Shown here: positions 25,906 through 38,972 of the stretch, in pieces
Layout of the letters: each line of letters opens with the position of its first letter
How positions within the stretch are numbered: the first letter of the stretch is position 1
Source: Ailanthus altissimus
Lineage: Eukaryota; Streptophyta; Magnoliopsida; Sapindales; Simaroubaceae
Direction of reading: 5' to 3'
Length of the DNA: 64,000 nucleotides
Assembly (NCBI GenBank): GCA_946807835.1
Contig: OX327699.1
Coordinates: forward strand, 22,246,014-22,310,013
The notes under the pieces: generated by a model
Seen by the model: only the letters and a program-made list of their open reading frames with translations
Database searches by the model: none
What the model was told of the DNA's origin: nothing
Program-made: the position numbers and the translations under genes

Positions 25906-28900
25906 AATACTAATGGCCTTACAATATCATTGCTTCTTCATTTACAAAGCAACAATTTTTAGGTAGAGTTATAATCTTGCAAATATATACAATTTAATTT
26001 TCTTTTAATGTATTTTTTATCGTATATTTTTTGGCATTATTTAAAATGTTATATATATTTAAAAATATTTCAAATCAAGAAAAAAATACAAAGTGCCTAC
26101 ATAAAAATTAATATTTTTATAATATAAATATTTCTTAAATTAATATAAATAATTATTAAATTTATATTATTTATTTCTTTTTAACCATTTCATTGAAAAG
26201 TAAAATTGTAAGTATCAAAAAATTTGAAAGACATGGTGTAATTACATAAAATGAGAGGAGAAAATATCATCACCTTATTAGTGATACAATTATGGCCTAT
26301 TACTCTAATGAATCAACCCACTGAACTCTAAAATTAGAAAAGTACACATCTTACCATCCCATTAAAAAGGTTTATGCAAATCCTAGAGAAAAAAAAATCT
26401 TAAATGAGACGACTTACTTTGATCTAATAAATTTTTAACATATATATATTTTAATATAAAAAAGATTAATTACAATAATGATAGTGGTTTATTAAAAATG
26501 TCAAATATATTTTAATTTTAAAATTAATTAATTACGAACAATAGTGACAGCTATTTTTCTTTTTTAAAAAAAAAGATACGTGTGACAGGATTAATAAAAG
26601 AGAATCTTTATGATTTTATTTGAGAGTATCATTGCAACTATTTTATTTTAATTCTTCTCTTACATATATATGTACTACTTGTCAAAAATATATTAAAACT
26701 ATAAATTTATAATATTCACTATGTAAGCGATTAAAATTCTCTAATAATTTGAGCTTATTTATTTTTGTAAATTAATACAATAGATCTCGATAAATTAATA
26801 TTTTTGGGACCAAGAAAAATATATTAATTAAGTAAATATTAACTAATAGATTAATTAATAAATTATTAATTTATGAAGATATCCATTATTTTTCTAAAAT
26901 AGGTAAGAAAAACTAAAATCACGTGATATTTTTAATTACAAAATTTTTTAATTTAATCTAGATTTTTCTTATTTTAGTATGATTAGTCTTTTTAAAATAG
27001 GACAATAGTTTTATTTGATCTCTTATTTATTTTTGGGTTCGTATTTAGTTTTCTTAATTTATTGTTAGTTTCCAAAATTAAGCCTTCAGTACTTATTTAG
27101 TTTTCTTATTTTATTTTGACTTTTCTATTTTGCTTATATTTTATTCTAGTTCTACTAGGGATTATTTTATGAATTTAGTTTTACTGTTTAGTTAAGAATC
27201 AACATAGACATCTAAATATATCATATAGATTTAGTTGATTATTAATTTATATAGTAAGTGAGTTCTATATGTAACTATTAGATATTTTTTCATAATATAT
27301 TATCTTATAAATTTATCAAATTAATAATTTAACTAGTTGGCTCAAATTAGAATTGACAAAAAATATTCTTTAATTGAGATTTTATTATATGCGTATTATA
27401 TTAAATACACTAATTAAGAATTTTTTTTTTAATTTCATAAGTTGATAAAAAAATTATCAATTACACATATCATGATTTCCTTTGACCCAATTGACCAATA
27501 AATCTATTAATTAACAATAAATCTATTAATCTATTAATTAATTTCATAAGATTCGGTGAAACAATTATGTGACCCCGTGCTTATTGCTATATATGTCCGA
27601 AAAAGCAATTCCAACCACCATCAAAAGAAAGTATATTTTGTTCTTCTTGCTGCTGCTGCTGCCAAACGTCAACAAGAGATTCCAAACTTAGGTGCCACTG
27701 TCCCAATACGGTGTCATCGACTTCTGTAGTTTAACTTTGAGAGCATATGCCACACAAGTGGTTCATCCTCTGATAAAGAGTTGTAAAATGTTTGTAGCAA
27801 GGTTTTTTTTTTATAATACTTAATATTATCGGGCTCCACAGTCGAAGGATACGTAGATTATTTTAGTTTTTTTTTTTTTTGTTTTGGTCATCACTGAACC
27901 TTATAGATAGATAAGAGATACGTTAACGGGATCATTTCAGTCTTCACATAACCACTAAATTCCGTAATAATTCATTCTAAAGTTTTATTGCTGAATAGTT
28001 AGAGAGAGAATAGGATAAAGTCTTAGAAAATATAATCTTGAGAACCATTATTGTATCATTACGTCAACTTATCCTAATATGTTTTACGTCAACGTGTCCT
28101 AACATTTTTTCCCTTATTAATAGAGAGACGAGACTTGTTTGGAAGTAAATAAAGTAAGCTTACACCAAATATAGCTCAAGTGTTAGTATTAGGGACCATG
28201 TACAACAAATATAAAGTTGTTTGTCCTAAAAAGTGACGTTTGTAATGTAAATTTCAAAAGGCTCAATTACTAATGAGTCTTCAACTTCAACACTTCTAAA
28301 AAATACACCTACCGAAGATGAGTTTTTATTGATGTACCACTATGTGTCAGAAATTTTTCAGACCCTTTTCCTTCCGTGCCTAATGTATATTTTAGACTTT
28401 TGAATACAAAAGAGGACAAGATATGAAAATCTTAGATAAGTAATCTCAATAAGTAAGAAGAAATTTTTCTTTTTCTTTTCCAACTCTCTTTAAGACAAAA
28501 GTTATAGGAAATATTTACCTCTGGCCCATTATTTGATTTGAGCGTCCGAGAGTTATCGTCAACCACCTTACTAGCACCTGTTTTTGACCAATGTATTCTT
28601 ATATTTTATATAAATTTTCACCAACTCTATTTAACCTCAATTTATTTACACCAAACAACTTTAACCTCAATGCTCCATCTTCTTTGCTCATAAATCAGTC
28701 CAAACCTATCTTTTGATGCAAACTAGTTCAATAAACTCAATTTCATCCATATAAATAAAAATTTTAATATTTGGGAGAAGGTTTAGGGCTGACCATTTTT
28801 GACCCTCAAACATATTCTATTTAAAATTGTCTCTTATACAAGTATATGTCAAAAATATTATTAAAATTAGAAAATTATAATAATCATAAACAAGCTAAGT

Positions 28901-29900
28901 ACCTTTCATAATATAACCACGTGCATGATATGTGGCCATGCATGGCTACTCATTTTTTTAAGATGCTGCTGCCTTCATATGAGTCTAGCACCAAGTTATG
29001 AGTTGGCTGATATTCAAATTCAAATTCTCTCTTGACCATTTCTAACATAGTTGTGGATGTGTAGGAGTCGTATGCTAGTTTTGTGTGAGGTTAGTAATTT
29101 TTTTTTAAGAGGGAAGAGAAACTTCTTCCTGTCGGTACTTTGAGTAAGCTGAGAGTGATAAGCAAAGTCTTTCTCAATTATCAAACTAGATTGGATACTG
29201 AGAAGATGCATGATTAGGAAATCAAAGGCAAATGCCTGCTTCTACTATTGCATAAGATCATAAATATTCTAACCAACCCTCACTTGCGTGAACATTCACT
29301 CATTTTAAAAACTGTCACATGGAAATATTATCTCATATTCACCGAATATTTAATAAAAATCAAATTCAAACATCAATATTTAATAAAAATCGTAAGTTAT
29401 TTATGGGTTGTTGTTCAATACAGTTAGCCTCCATGCTTTCTTGTTACGTTTTTCATAATCGGTGCTAAACTATTAACTTGAAAATTTAGACAATTCTCAA
29501 GTCAACGAGTTAATTTTTTTTATTTATTAAGAAAACTTTGGTAGAGACTTAAAAAAATAAAGATAGAGAGAGAACAATAGACATCAGATATATAGTGGTT
29601 CAACCCAATTCAGGCTTACGTCCATTATACCGAGCTTGATGACTCACTCATATGTATTATAAAGTAATCTTTTTTTATAATAGTAGAATAAGGTACCATG
29701 GCCATTAAAGAGAATATAATGAGGAGAGAAATATAAAGAAGTTCATGTATTGGATAGCCCTTGGTAGAGAAAAAAATTCTTGGCCCTTTTATCTCTTAGA
29801 ATATCCTTTTTTTTTTTATAGTTGTGATAGAGTTAGTCCTATTAGGCATGTCATTTAATTTTCATCGATCAACTTTAATTTCTTAATTTTAAGAGATCAA

Positions 29901-29954
29901 ATAATAATAATAATAATAATAATAATTATTATTATTATTATTATTATTATTATC
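29901..29954. repeat. (AAT)n-(ATT)n trinucleotide palindrome
   Basis: A run of AAT repeats passes directly into a run of ATT repeats, making a near-perfect inverted repeat of about 54 bp that could form a hairpin or cruciform. Confidence 0.9.
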
Positions 29955-30124
29955 AATGATTTATGACATTTGAATCTCTAAGTTTTTAAAAAATTGATTG
30001 AAAGACTCCTCTTAATTTCAAAAAAGCTTATAACACCTCGTCCATTAGTGTCTATTATTTGTTTTAATAGATGTAAGGGCAAGATAGTACTTTGACATAC
30101 AAAGTTTAATTAAATACTATGCAG

Positions 30125-30262
30125 GTTAATGTCAGTCAACATAGTTAATGATGATAAACCCTAGTTAACTACAGTCAATATTGATCAATAACAGTCAACG
30201 TCGATCAACAATCAGTCAACGATGATCAATGAAGGTCAACGCCTATCAATGACTAGTCAACC
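30125..30262. repeat. GTCAA-rich minisatellite
   Basis: Irregular copies of a unit of roughly 18-24 bp, such as 'cagtcaacgtcgatcaa', succeed one another. GTCAA, the complement of the TTGAC W-box core, occurs many times in about 140 bp. Confidence 0.6.
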
Positions 30263-33183
30263 GCTGTTGGTAATGATGTTTATTGTTTAATTTTTAGTTC
30301 TCTTTTGTAGTTAGAGTTTCGTTCCTTATATTTTTATTTTTGTCTTATTTTAAAAAAGTGGCTTTGGTAGAGTGGCAAGCCTTTTCATTTGGCATGCTAT
30401 TGATCCAAGTTGAACATTGGTAGTGATGATTATTATTTGAATTTTTTTTCATTTAGTGGTTAAAGTTCTGAACATAATGGTCATTGCAAAATTAATTCCA
30501 TTAAATTTTCTAATTCAAATTTGTTAAAATTAACACTTTTCCTAGTTAATTAGGGACAAAATATTAACTGTACATTTTTTTTTAATGAAAATTATGTTAA
30601 GATAAACGACAAATACTAGTAGACGGATGTTTTAAGCTTTTTTAAAATTAGAGAAATCTTTCAGTCAATTTTACAAAAATTTGGGAACCAGATGTCATAC
30701 ACCCTAATAATAATAATAATAATTGTAAGTGCCACAAATGATTGGGAAAGGCAATATAATTACTTGATGGTTGCTCTTAGCATTTGCCTCTTTGTCCTAT
30801 GATGTAAAATTTCAATGTGAAATTTCATACTAGTCTCTTAAATTTTAATAAAGTAATAAGAATATTATATTATATATTATTGTGCCAAAATTCAGCCTCA
30901 TCATCATTGACTTAACCCTAAGCGTCTGCCAGAAGACAATGATGATTGAGAGATTATGAAGGTCAATTACTCATAAAAATTACAGGATAATTCATAAAAT
31001 TTTACATAAAGATATTAGTACCTAAATTTATCTAGGTCGATTCAAAACAATCATGATCTTCTCTTGCATTTATGCAGTGGTAAGTTTGTAATGCAAAATC
31101 TAATTATTTGAAAAATTATATTAAATCAATAAAAATAGTGGTGTATCTTTTAATATGATTATAATTCAATATTGCTAAAAGTATGTTATAACATTAACGG
31201 ATTTGATATAATAAATGATACATATAATCAAGAAAAATTCTACTCATTATTCCAAAATATAGAAGCTAGGCCATTAACTAGGGCTAAAATCTCAATATAA
31301 CATACGTAATGTCCTGAACCAGAAGAATCTGATCATCGAGGTCTCCAATGTAGGCCGAAAATTCTGACGTTCCTTAGGCAACAATCATAGGTTTATAGCC
31401 CAATGAAAAATTGACCCGGATCACATGCGAACACAGGGCAGAATTTATTTATTTCGGGAAATGTCTCATGCTGTTGATGATTTTCTGATATCAGAGAATG
31501 GCCTTGTTGACAGTCTCGGCCTCTTTAGACTACCTACGTCCCCCGCCATGCAAGGCAAAACCATGCATAGAAGCCAACGCCGGCCAAAAGGCTTTCCGCT
31601 TCTTTGCATTAGCCCTCGTAGCACTTGGAACCGGAGGTATCAAGCCATGCGTGTCATTTTTTTGGGTCAGACCAATTTGATGAAGGAGATGAAAGAGAAG
31701 TGCAAGAGAAATCCAAATTCTTTTAGTTGGTTTTTCAATAAACATTGACGTAATTTTAGGCATCACAATTTTGATATATATTAGAGAAAAGAAAGGTTGG
31801 GCTGTGGGCTTTGGAGTCACTGCCGCCTTCGTGATCTTCTTCATTATCATATTTGCAGCTGGTTTTCCTTTTTTATCGTTACCAAAAGACTACAGGAAGT
31901 GCTTTAACTACATTTCTTCAGGTTATTGCGGCTTCTGTAAAAAATCACTTCAAAGGAGTAGAAGTGGGATCTGAAGCTGAGCTTTATGAGGTTAAAACTT
32001 GGGAATCTGATATCTTACGTGTTCGCAAACTTCCTAATACTTCAGAATACAGGTTGGTATAATTGTCTACAATATAACTTAATCTTACACAAATTCTGTT
32101 GTTATTTCGTTGATTAGGAGGATTTAGGACTACATATTGGCCATGTGTGCCAATAATATCTCACATGTGTTATATTATTAGAATATATTCAGAGTAATAG
32201 TGTATGAAATAAATTACATATTACATAAATAACATAAATTTTTTAATTATAATTCATTTTAAATTGGGCTACGTTAATATTGTACTATGATCTTAATATA
32301 ATATTTTTTAGTATCTCATATTGTTGACCTAAGTATTTATAACACTCTTCTATATCCTTATATCCCACTTGTTACTCTTCACATATAACTCAAGTGTTCT
32401 TTTAGATGGATATCATAATGAAAGTCTAATTTATATAAAAATATACATTTTTTTTCAGATTTTTAAAAAACTTAAGTAAAGCTCTTACCTGCAAATTCTT
32501 ATATATGTAAAGATTTAAAGCGAAGGAAAAAATATTACACTATATTTTCGTTAATAAATGCTTAAGTATATATAAAATTTACAATAAATCAAAATAGAAA
32601 AAAGATAAACTTAAAATAGAAATAAACTTAATAGAAATAAATCAAAATATGAAAAATAAACCTAATAAAAATAAATAAAAAATAAGAAAAAGATAAACAT
32701 AACAAAGAAGAATAAACTTAAAAAAAAATAAACCTTATAAGTTGAGAAGTTAAAAGGATAATTCCTAAAATAAATAAATTTAAATTAAATTAAATCTCAA
32801 CTTCCTTTATCATCCCTTGCAAGATAAAGTTTCAAAAGGAGAGTTTAATTTTGTTCTTCAAGAATAGAAATTGGTTGTACGGCTAGAGAGGAAAGTGATG
32901 CAATGTCGTGGCATGGAGAAGTGGGTGCCGAGGCGATGGGGCAGGTAGTGAGGGAAAGGTTGCTTGTAGAGTTTAATCTGCCATAATAGCATATGCACTA
33001 ACTGTGATAAAGACTATTGAAAAAAGTTAAAGCACTTACTTTTAGATAAGGGCTAACAATTATTGTTGATGTGTCCCAATAAGCAATGAACTATAAAAAA
33101 ATAATAAATAAGAATTTTGTATTATTGGTGATTCTCTTTCATTGAAATGAGTATAAAAAATAAAAGAATAATCACAGAGGGAG

Positions 33184-33210
33184 ATATATATATATATATA
33201 TATATATATA
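33184..33210. repeat. (TA)n microsatellite
   Basis: Uninterrupted TA dinucleotide run followed by a short GA run, inside the pseudogene intron. Confidence 0.9.
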
Positions 33211-33245
33211 GAAAGAGAGAGAGTAAAGATGGGAAAAAAAAATCA

Positions 33246-34520
33246 AAAACAGCTCAAGTTGTTGAGGTTAAAGGATTATAAAACTAGAAGAAAAAGTGGA
33301 AGTATTAGAAAGGGAAAAAAAAATTTAGAATGGAAAGGAAAACTCTTAAAAGAAAACAGATAATAAAGACTAGAAGAGAGTTAACCATAAAAGTAAAGTA
33401 TAAATAAATAAAGAAATGACCCATTTGAAAATAAAGGAAGTGAACCCTTAAAATAGAAATGGAAAAGAGTTAACCCTTAAAATAAAGCAAAAAAATAAAT
33501 CACCATTTAAGAAGAAATGAAGTTAACTCTTAAATCAAGTATAAAAATAAAAAACTCGTTTGAAAATAAAAACTCGTTTGAAAATAAAAGGGGAGAGAGA
33601 TAGTTTATAAGAGTTTATTCCTATAAAAGAACTAAAGACGAAGAAAGAAAGTATATTATTTTTTAAAGAGAATTGTTAGTGTTAAAGATGATAAAGAGTT
33701 AATTGGGTTCCTATGTATTGTACAAAATAATTTGGTTATTAATGATAGCCATAATTAGAGATGGAAGAAGGAAAATAATGGCTGAACAAGGAAATAGTTA
33801 CTACTCATAATTATTGCTCACATACGCTGTTTACAAGAATTAGAAAAACATATTGATGGAGAGGAATTGAATACGGTATTAAAGGAGAAAGAAAGTTGAA
33901 AATAGCTCAAGTTGTTGAGATTAAAGGATTATAAAACTAGAAGAAGAAGTAGAAGTATTAGAAAGGAAAAAAAAAATTAGAATGGAAAGGAAAACCTTCA
34001 AAAGAAAAAAGATAATAAAGACTAGAAGAGAGTTAACCATCAAAATAAAGTAAAAATAAATAAATAAATAAACGACTCATTTGAAAATGAAGGAAGTGAA
34101 CCCTTAAAATGAAAATAGAAAAGAATTTACCCTTAAAATAAAGCAAAAAAAAAAAATGATCATTTAAGAATGAAGGGAATTAACTCTGAAATCAAGTATA
34201 AAAATAAAAGATCCATTTGAAAATAGAAAGGGAGAGAGATAATTTATAAGAGTTTATTCCTATAAAAGAACTAGAGAGGGAGAAAGAAAGTATATTATTT
34301 TTTTAAAGAGAAATTGCTAATGTTAAGGATAATAAATAGTTAGTTGGATTCCTATATATTGTAAAGACTAATTTGGTTATTAGTAGTAGCGGATGAAAAG
34401 AGGAAAATAATGATTGACCAAAGAAATAGTTACTACTCATAGTTATTGCTCATATATGTTGTTTACAAGAATTAAAAATTGTATTGATGGAGGAGGATTG
34501 AATATGATATTAAAAAATTT
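33246..34520. repeat. 653-bp tandem duplication in pseudogene intron
   Basis: A purine-rich segment starting at 'agctcaagttgttgag' (33251) recurs from 33904 onward with small indels and substitutions. The copies share 'gactagaagagagttaacca', 'ggaagtgaacccttaaaat' and 'ttataagagtttattcctat'. The right ends match near 33853 and 34482 ('attgatgga'). Confidence 0.9.
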
Positions 34521-34896
34521 GATAATACTTAAAATTTAAAAGGAAAAAAAATTGATCATGAATTTATTTTAATTGCTACACAGCCTTTATTTACTGTGCA
34601 TGTGGCTTTGCATGGCCACTACACAGTAGTTTGATAGAAGCAAAAAAAAAAAAACTCATGAGATGTTTTAATACCATATAAAAATTTAAGGAGAATAAAA
34701 AATATTGTATTGTATTTTCATTAATGAATATTTGAATATATATAGAGTTTACAATAAATTAAAATAAAAAAAATAACAAGAAAGAATAAATTTAAAAAAA
34801 AAAAGAAATAGAATTAATATATTGATAAGCCAAAAAAAAAATCTTAAAATATATAAATTAAAATTAAAATAACTCCCTTAATTTTCTTTATCGATA

Positions 34897-34901
<5 letters not shown>

Positions 34902-34930
<29 letters not shown>
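34902..34930. repeat. (TA)n microsatellite
   Basis: TA run ending about 40 bp before the splice acceptor of the last pseudogene exon, followed by 'gacacacaca'. Confidence 0.9.
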
Positions 34931-34944
<14 letters not shown>

Positions 34945-35821
34945 AATATTGGTGATTTTGTTTCCCAGCTTTTTGGAAAAGCAGCAGTTATAACAGATTT
35001 AGATACTATGACCGACGGCCGATGGAGGATCTGTACAGAAACTCAAGTGGAAGAATTTAAGTCATTTATTAGACTCCTTCCGATAGGGGTATCAACAATA
35101 GCTCTCGCCATGGCAATCTCTCAGATGTCAACATTCTTCCTTCTCCAAGCTGCCCTCAAGGACCGAAGGCTTGGCCCGAACTTCACTATCCTTACTAGCT
35201 AGCTCCGTGCCTATTTTTACTACCACGTATGTCCTCATTCTTATCCCAGTCTATGAAAAAGCAATGATCCCATGCTTCGGAAACAAACGTGGCTCCACTC
35301 CTTTACAACGAATAGGAGTCGGCCTATTTATGGCAATACTTGCCTTCGTCTCGGCTGCCTTGATCGAAAAAAAGAGACGCGATGACGATCCTAAACCATT
35401 TACCACGAGCGTGTTTTGGTTGATGCTTCAGTTCTTTTTTGTGGGTGCTTCAGAAGTTTTTGGTATCGTGGGTCTACTGGAATTTTTCTACAACGAAGCA
35501 ACCGATGGAACTAGAAGTATTAGTAGCTCACTTCTTCTCATTGTGATTGGAACTGGGAACTGGTTAAGCAGTGGACTCGTGAAGATTATTGAACATGCGA
35601 CTTGTGGCTAAGAGAAAGGGTGGTTGCGTAACGATCTTAACAAGAGCAAGCTTGGTTATTTCTACTGGACAGTTGGCGGAATTATTGATTTTAGTTTCTT
35701 GGTGTACTTATGGGGGTCATGGCGTTATAAAGGAAGAGGAATTTCAAAAGTGACGGTGAGAGATGATGAGGATGAGTCCGTAGTTGAGTGGGATGGTCAA
35801 GCGAAGAGAGATGATATATAG

Positions 35822-38800
35822 CAAACAGAATTTAATGCTTGCTGCTCAATATTTTCGTTGAAGTTTATGGGCGCAGGATCGCTGACCTATCTTTTTATAT
35901 ACATAAATTTTTTTCATTAAATTGTAACCATTTGATTAATTCATTTTCGCAACATCATTGACGGGACCTAACTTTAACTCTCCTCGAAAATTAAGGCACA
36001 TTTTGAAAATTTTATAAATTGTCATATTTTTTACTTATTACATTTAATATAACAAAATTACACACTTCAACAAAAATATATATATACACAATTATATAAG
36101 ACATAATAATTTATGTAACTATTTGCGTCATGTGCCAAATTTAAAATTTAAAGATTATATCACATCACACAAATTTTTGTAATAATTTAAACAAAAAAGA
36201 GAAAGATGAGCTTGTATCTCAACGAATGAATATAATTTAAAAATATTATATACTTTATATATATATTATAAATAATAACGTTTTAATAATAATAAATAAT
36301 ATACTGTATATAATGTTTATATATAAATTTATAATATAAAATAATTATGAAATTGGTTGTTAAAAAATCAATAAAATTGTCCTAAAAATATAAGTTGTTA
36401 TAAAAGTTATGCTAAAGTGAAAATTATAACAAAATATTAAGAATATATAAATCTGATAGCATAAATTGTCATGAAATTTATGTTATAACTGAATAAATAT
36501 AACATAATACTGAAAATAAATATATACTATATATATATATATATTGAAAACTGTACTAAACTTGTATTGAGGGAAAAGTTTATCTAATTTAAAAGAGTAA
36601 TTCACGCACAGGCAGAATAAGAATCTAAACTAGTTTAAACTGGTTAAATTGGTCTAATGCATGCGCAAAACGACTACACTAAAAGAGATTGTATATAATT
36701 GGTGTTTCAAAAATTACTACTATATAATATTATAAAATTAAATTTTTTTAAATTAAATATTTTTGTATTCATAATCATAAACTATATTATAGCATGCAAA
36801 GCAACTGCACTAAAAGAGATTGTACGTATTTGATATTTTAAAAACTACTACTATATAATATTGTAAAATTAAATTTCTTTTAAATTAAATTTTAAATAGC
36901 ATAAAAATCTATTTATTTTAAAAGTAAATTATAAATAAATTAAATCTAATAACATGTAATTAAATCATAAATTACTGTATTAAAATTATAACGAATATAT
37001 ATTTAAGTATTCACTAATTAAAGTACACTAATCTTAAATTAGGTCATTACTAGCACTCCTCTTATATTATAAAATATAAAATTATATTATTAATATCAAT
37101 ATGTATCATAAATTATTAAAATATAAACACTCTAATATTGTAAAACTGTTACCTTAAATCACTGAATATTAATTTAATTATTCAAATTGATTTTCCTTTA
37201 TTCTCTATTTTTATTTTTCGATTACCTCTGTGCAAAAAGATAAAAGGAGTTGGGATTGATTGTTTTGATTTATTATATCTTTAACAGACTTTTTCTTTCT
37301 CTCTCTCTCTCTCTCTCTTCCTTCTTCTCCGGTTCCTCTCTTCTTTTTTTTGTTTTTCTCTCTTTTCCCTCTTTTTTTTCCTCTTCTGTTTCCAATTTGC
37401 TTCTCCCTTTCTCATTTCGAATGGAGCCGAGCAAAACATATATACTGTTGAGACGGCTACCGCTTGACCATTTTTACTTTATATTTTATTCATTCTTTTT
37501 CTTTCTTTTTATTTTTGGCCACTAACCCCCACATAAACCAAAGCCCGTGTACTAGAATCGTTCTGAACTTTTCTTTCATATATGTTTGGCTAAAGACAAA
37601 TATTTTAAGGCAAATGCATTCTTTTGTTTATTTATTTATAAATGAAGCAGCATTTAACTATTTGAGTTTGAGTAATATTGCATATTCTAAAGAATTGTTC
37701 GAAAGAATTTTATTTCATGTAACATGTAATAAATTATTGTGAAAGTTCATTTGATGAATATCATATTACTTGAGATAAATAAAATTAACTATGATTATTT
37801 AGCAAGTTTAATTATCATAGAACCACTTGGATTCAATTTCCATTCAAACTTCTGAAAAGATGAATTTCTCTTTCCTTGTGGTAATTTAACATGAGCGAGA
37901 CTTCCAATATTTTACTTCAATTCGCCATTGAAATAATCATTTTGGGACAAAACTATATCAACCGGACAAGAAAGTAAAGAGGGAAAGATGAAAAAATTAA
38001 AGGAGAAAAGTAAATTGATATGGATCCCATTCACATCATCAAACGGAAAAAGCATCAAAAGGAAATTCTTTTAAAAAGTCCTAACATGAGAAATTAATAT
38101 ATCGACCTTAATGATTGATTTATCTTTAATGATGCTATCTCGGGATCTGTTAATCCTTCTTTAAATCATACCTAGAATTTTGTCGCCGTTCTATCGCCTT
38201 TAAAAGTCAAGTTCCAACAAGTGGCTAGATTAACGAACCTACTTGAGATAATTTAGGGTATTTGCTCAAATATATCCTAAGATCTTTTCAACAATGTATA
38301 GAAAATTCTGCACTAGAATTAGTATACTGTCACTGAACATTCATTTTTCTTAAAAGACTCTCATTTCTTTTCCATAAAGAAATTCATTTCTTGCGTATCC
38401 CTTTTCCCAAATGATATTTCCTTACTGTCCCAAAGGTGGCCTCTATTTCGAGGTCTCCCTGATGATGTCGTACAAACATGTTATTGTGTATCATGATCAC
38501 TATCAAACAAAATCGAGAAACTTGTATGATTTATGCCTACCAAATAATTCTAAACGACCAATGTTTATGATGGCACATTAAAAAAATCAGCATGCTTGAT
38601 CTAGCATAAGAAATAATATTGAAGAATTGCACATTATATAAGTGGGTCCATTCACTTCAAACCATAATGATATTGAGCATTAGCTTCATAATAATGTGCA
38701 CATCTTTTTCTCGTAAATCAAACCATAGTTTAACACATAAAGCATATGGGATGACGATGAATATCAGATTCATCCCCTTGAAAAAACTCTCTTTTCTCTG

Positions 38801-38972
38801 CTACTTGGCGAAAGCGATTGAGTACTAGTCAAGAAAAAAAAAAAGAAAGGAAAAAGGAACTTCATACACACACAAAAGCTTCTTTAACATAGGGTGCTGC
38901 ATTTTTTTTTTCTTTTTTGTTGGTGAGTTCTGATCCATCGAACATGATGATCATAAGTTGGGGTCTTTCTGA
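35822..38972. other. AT-rich intergenic region between pseudogene and WAT1
   Basis: No gene is recognised. A segment of about 105 bp ('cactaaaagagattgta', then 'actactatataatatt') occurs at about 36660-36770 and again at about 36791-36895. A long pyrimidine-rich tract with (CT)n lies at 37285-37400. Several short ORFs around 37250-37742 and 38619 are low-complexity and unsupported. The right end should contain the 3' UTR of WAT1. Confidence 0.45.
37285..37400. repeat. Polypyrimidine tract with (CT)n core
   Basis: About 115 bp almost entirely of C and T on the plus strand, with an uninterrupted CT core near 37295-37318. The overlapping Ser/Leu/Phe-rich ORF is an effect of this composition. 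Confidence 0.85.

Larger units (their letters stand above)
20846..31490. other. Gene-poor AT-rich region
   Basis: More than 10 kb without a recognisable intact gene. Only short, unsupported ORFs occur. It contains a Q-rich minus-strand coding-like scrap near 22.5 kb, a short GC-rich doublet at 23.3 kb, 'catgatca'-rich degenerate repeats at 23.6-24.2 kb and a dispersed direct repeat at 25.4/25.8 kb. It also holds a trinucleotide palindrome at 29.9 kb and a GTCAA-rich minisatellite at 30.1 kb. Most of it looks like eroded transposon DNA. Confidence 0.5.
32514..34870. repeat. Diverged direct repeats flanking the duplicated intron block
   Basis: A segment at about 32520-32620 ('tattttcgttaataaatgcttaagtatatata' region, then 'tttacaataaat') recurs at about 34690-34790 in the same orientation. 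The pair brackets the 653-bp duplication. Together they look like a degraded AT-rich insertion of about 2.3 kb, but no target duplication could be defined. Confidence 0.4.
31491..35821 (+). pseudogene. NPF/PTR-family transporter pseudogene
   Basis: Remnant of a plasma-membrane peptide/nitrate transporter gene (NRT1/PTR family). The 5' exons are missing. The first recognisable exon begins after an acceptor near 31494 and reads MALLTVSAS, then LVALGTGGIKPCV. A run of seven T near 31658-31664 shifts the frame just before GSDQFDE, and further stops and a frameshift follow up to 32056. After a 2.9-kb intron (32057-34968) the 3' exon codes GKAAVITDLD, QVEEFKSFIRLLP, PLQRIGVGLF and the C-terminal membrane helices. 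A 4-bp ctag duplication near 35193-35200 shifts the frame, and an in-frame TAA at 35609-35611 replaces a codon. A full-length transporter cannot be made. The subfamily was not assigned. Confidence 0.9.

Noticed and set aside
37250..37742. Ser/Leu/Phe-rich ORFs
   Set aside because: They come from a CT-rich simple repeat and AT-rich DNA, with no homology visible.
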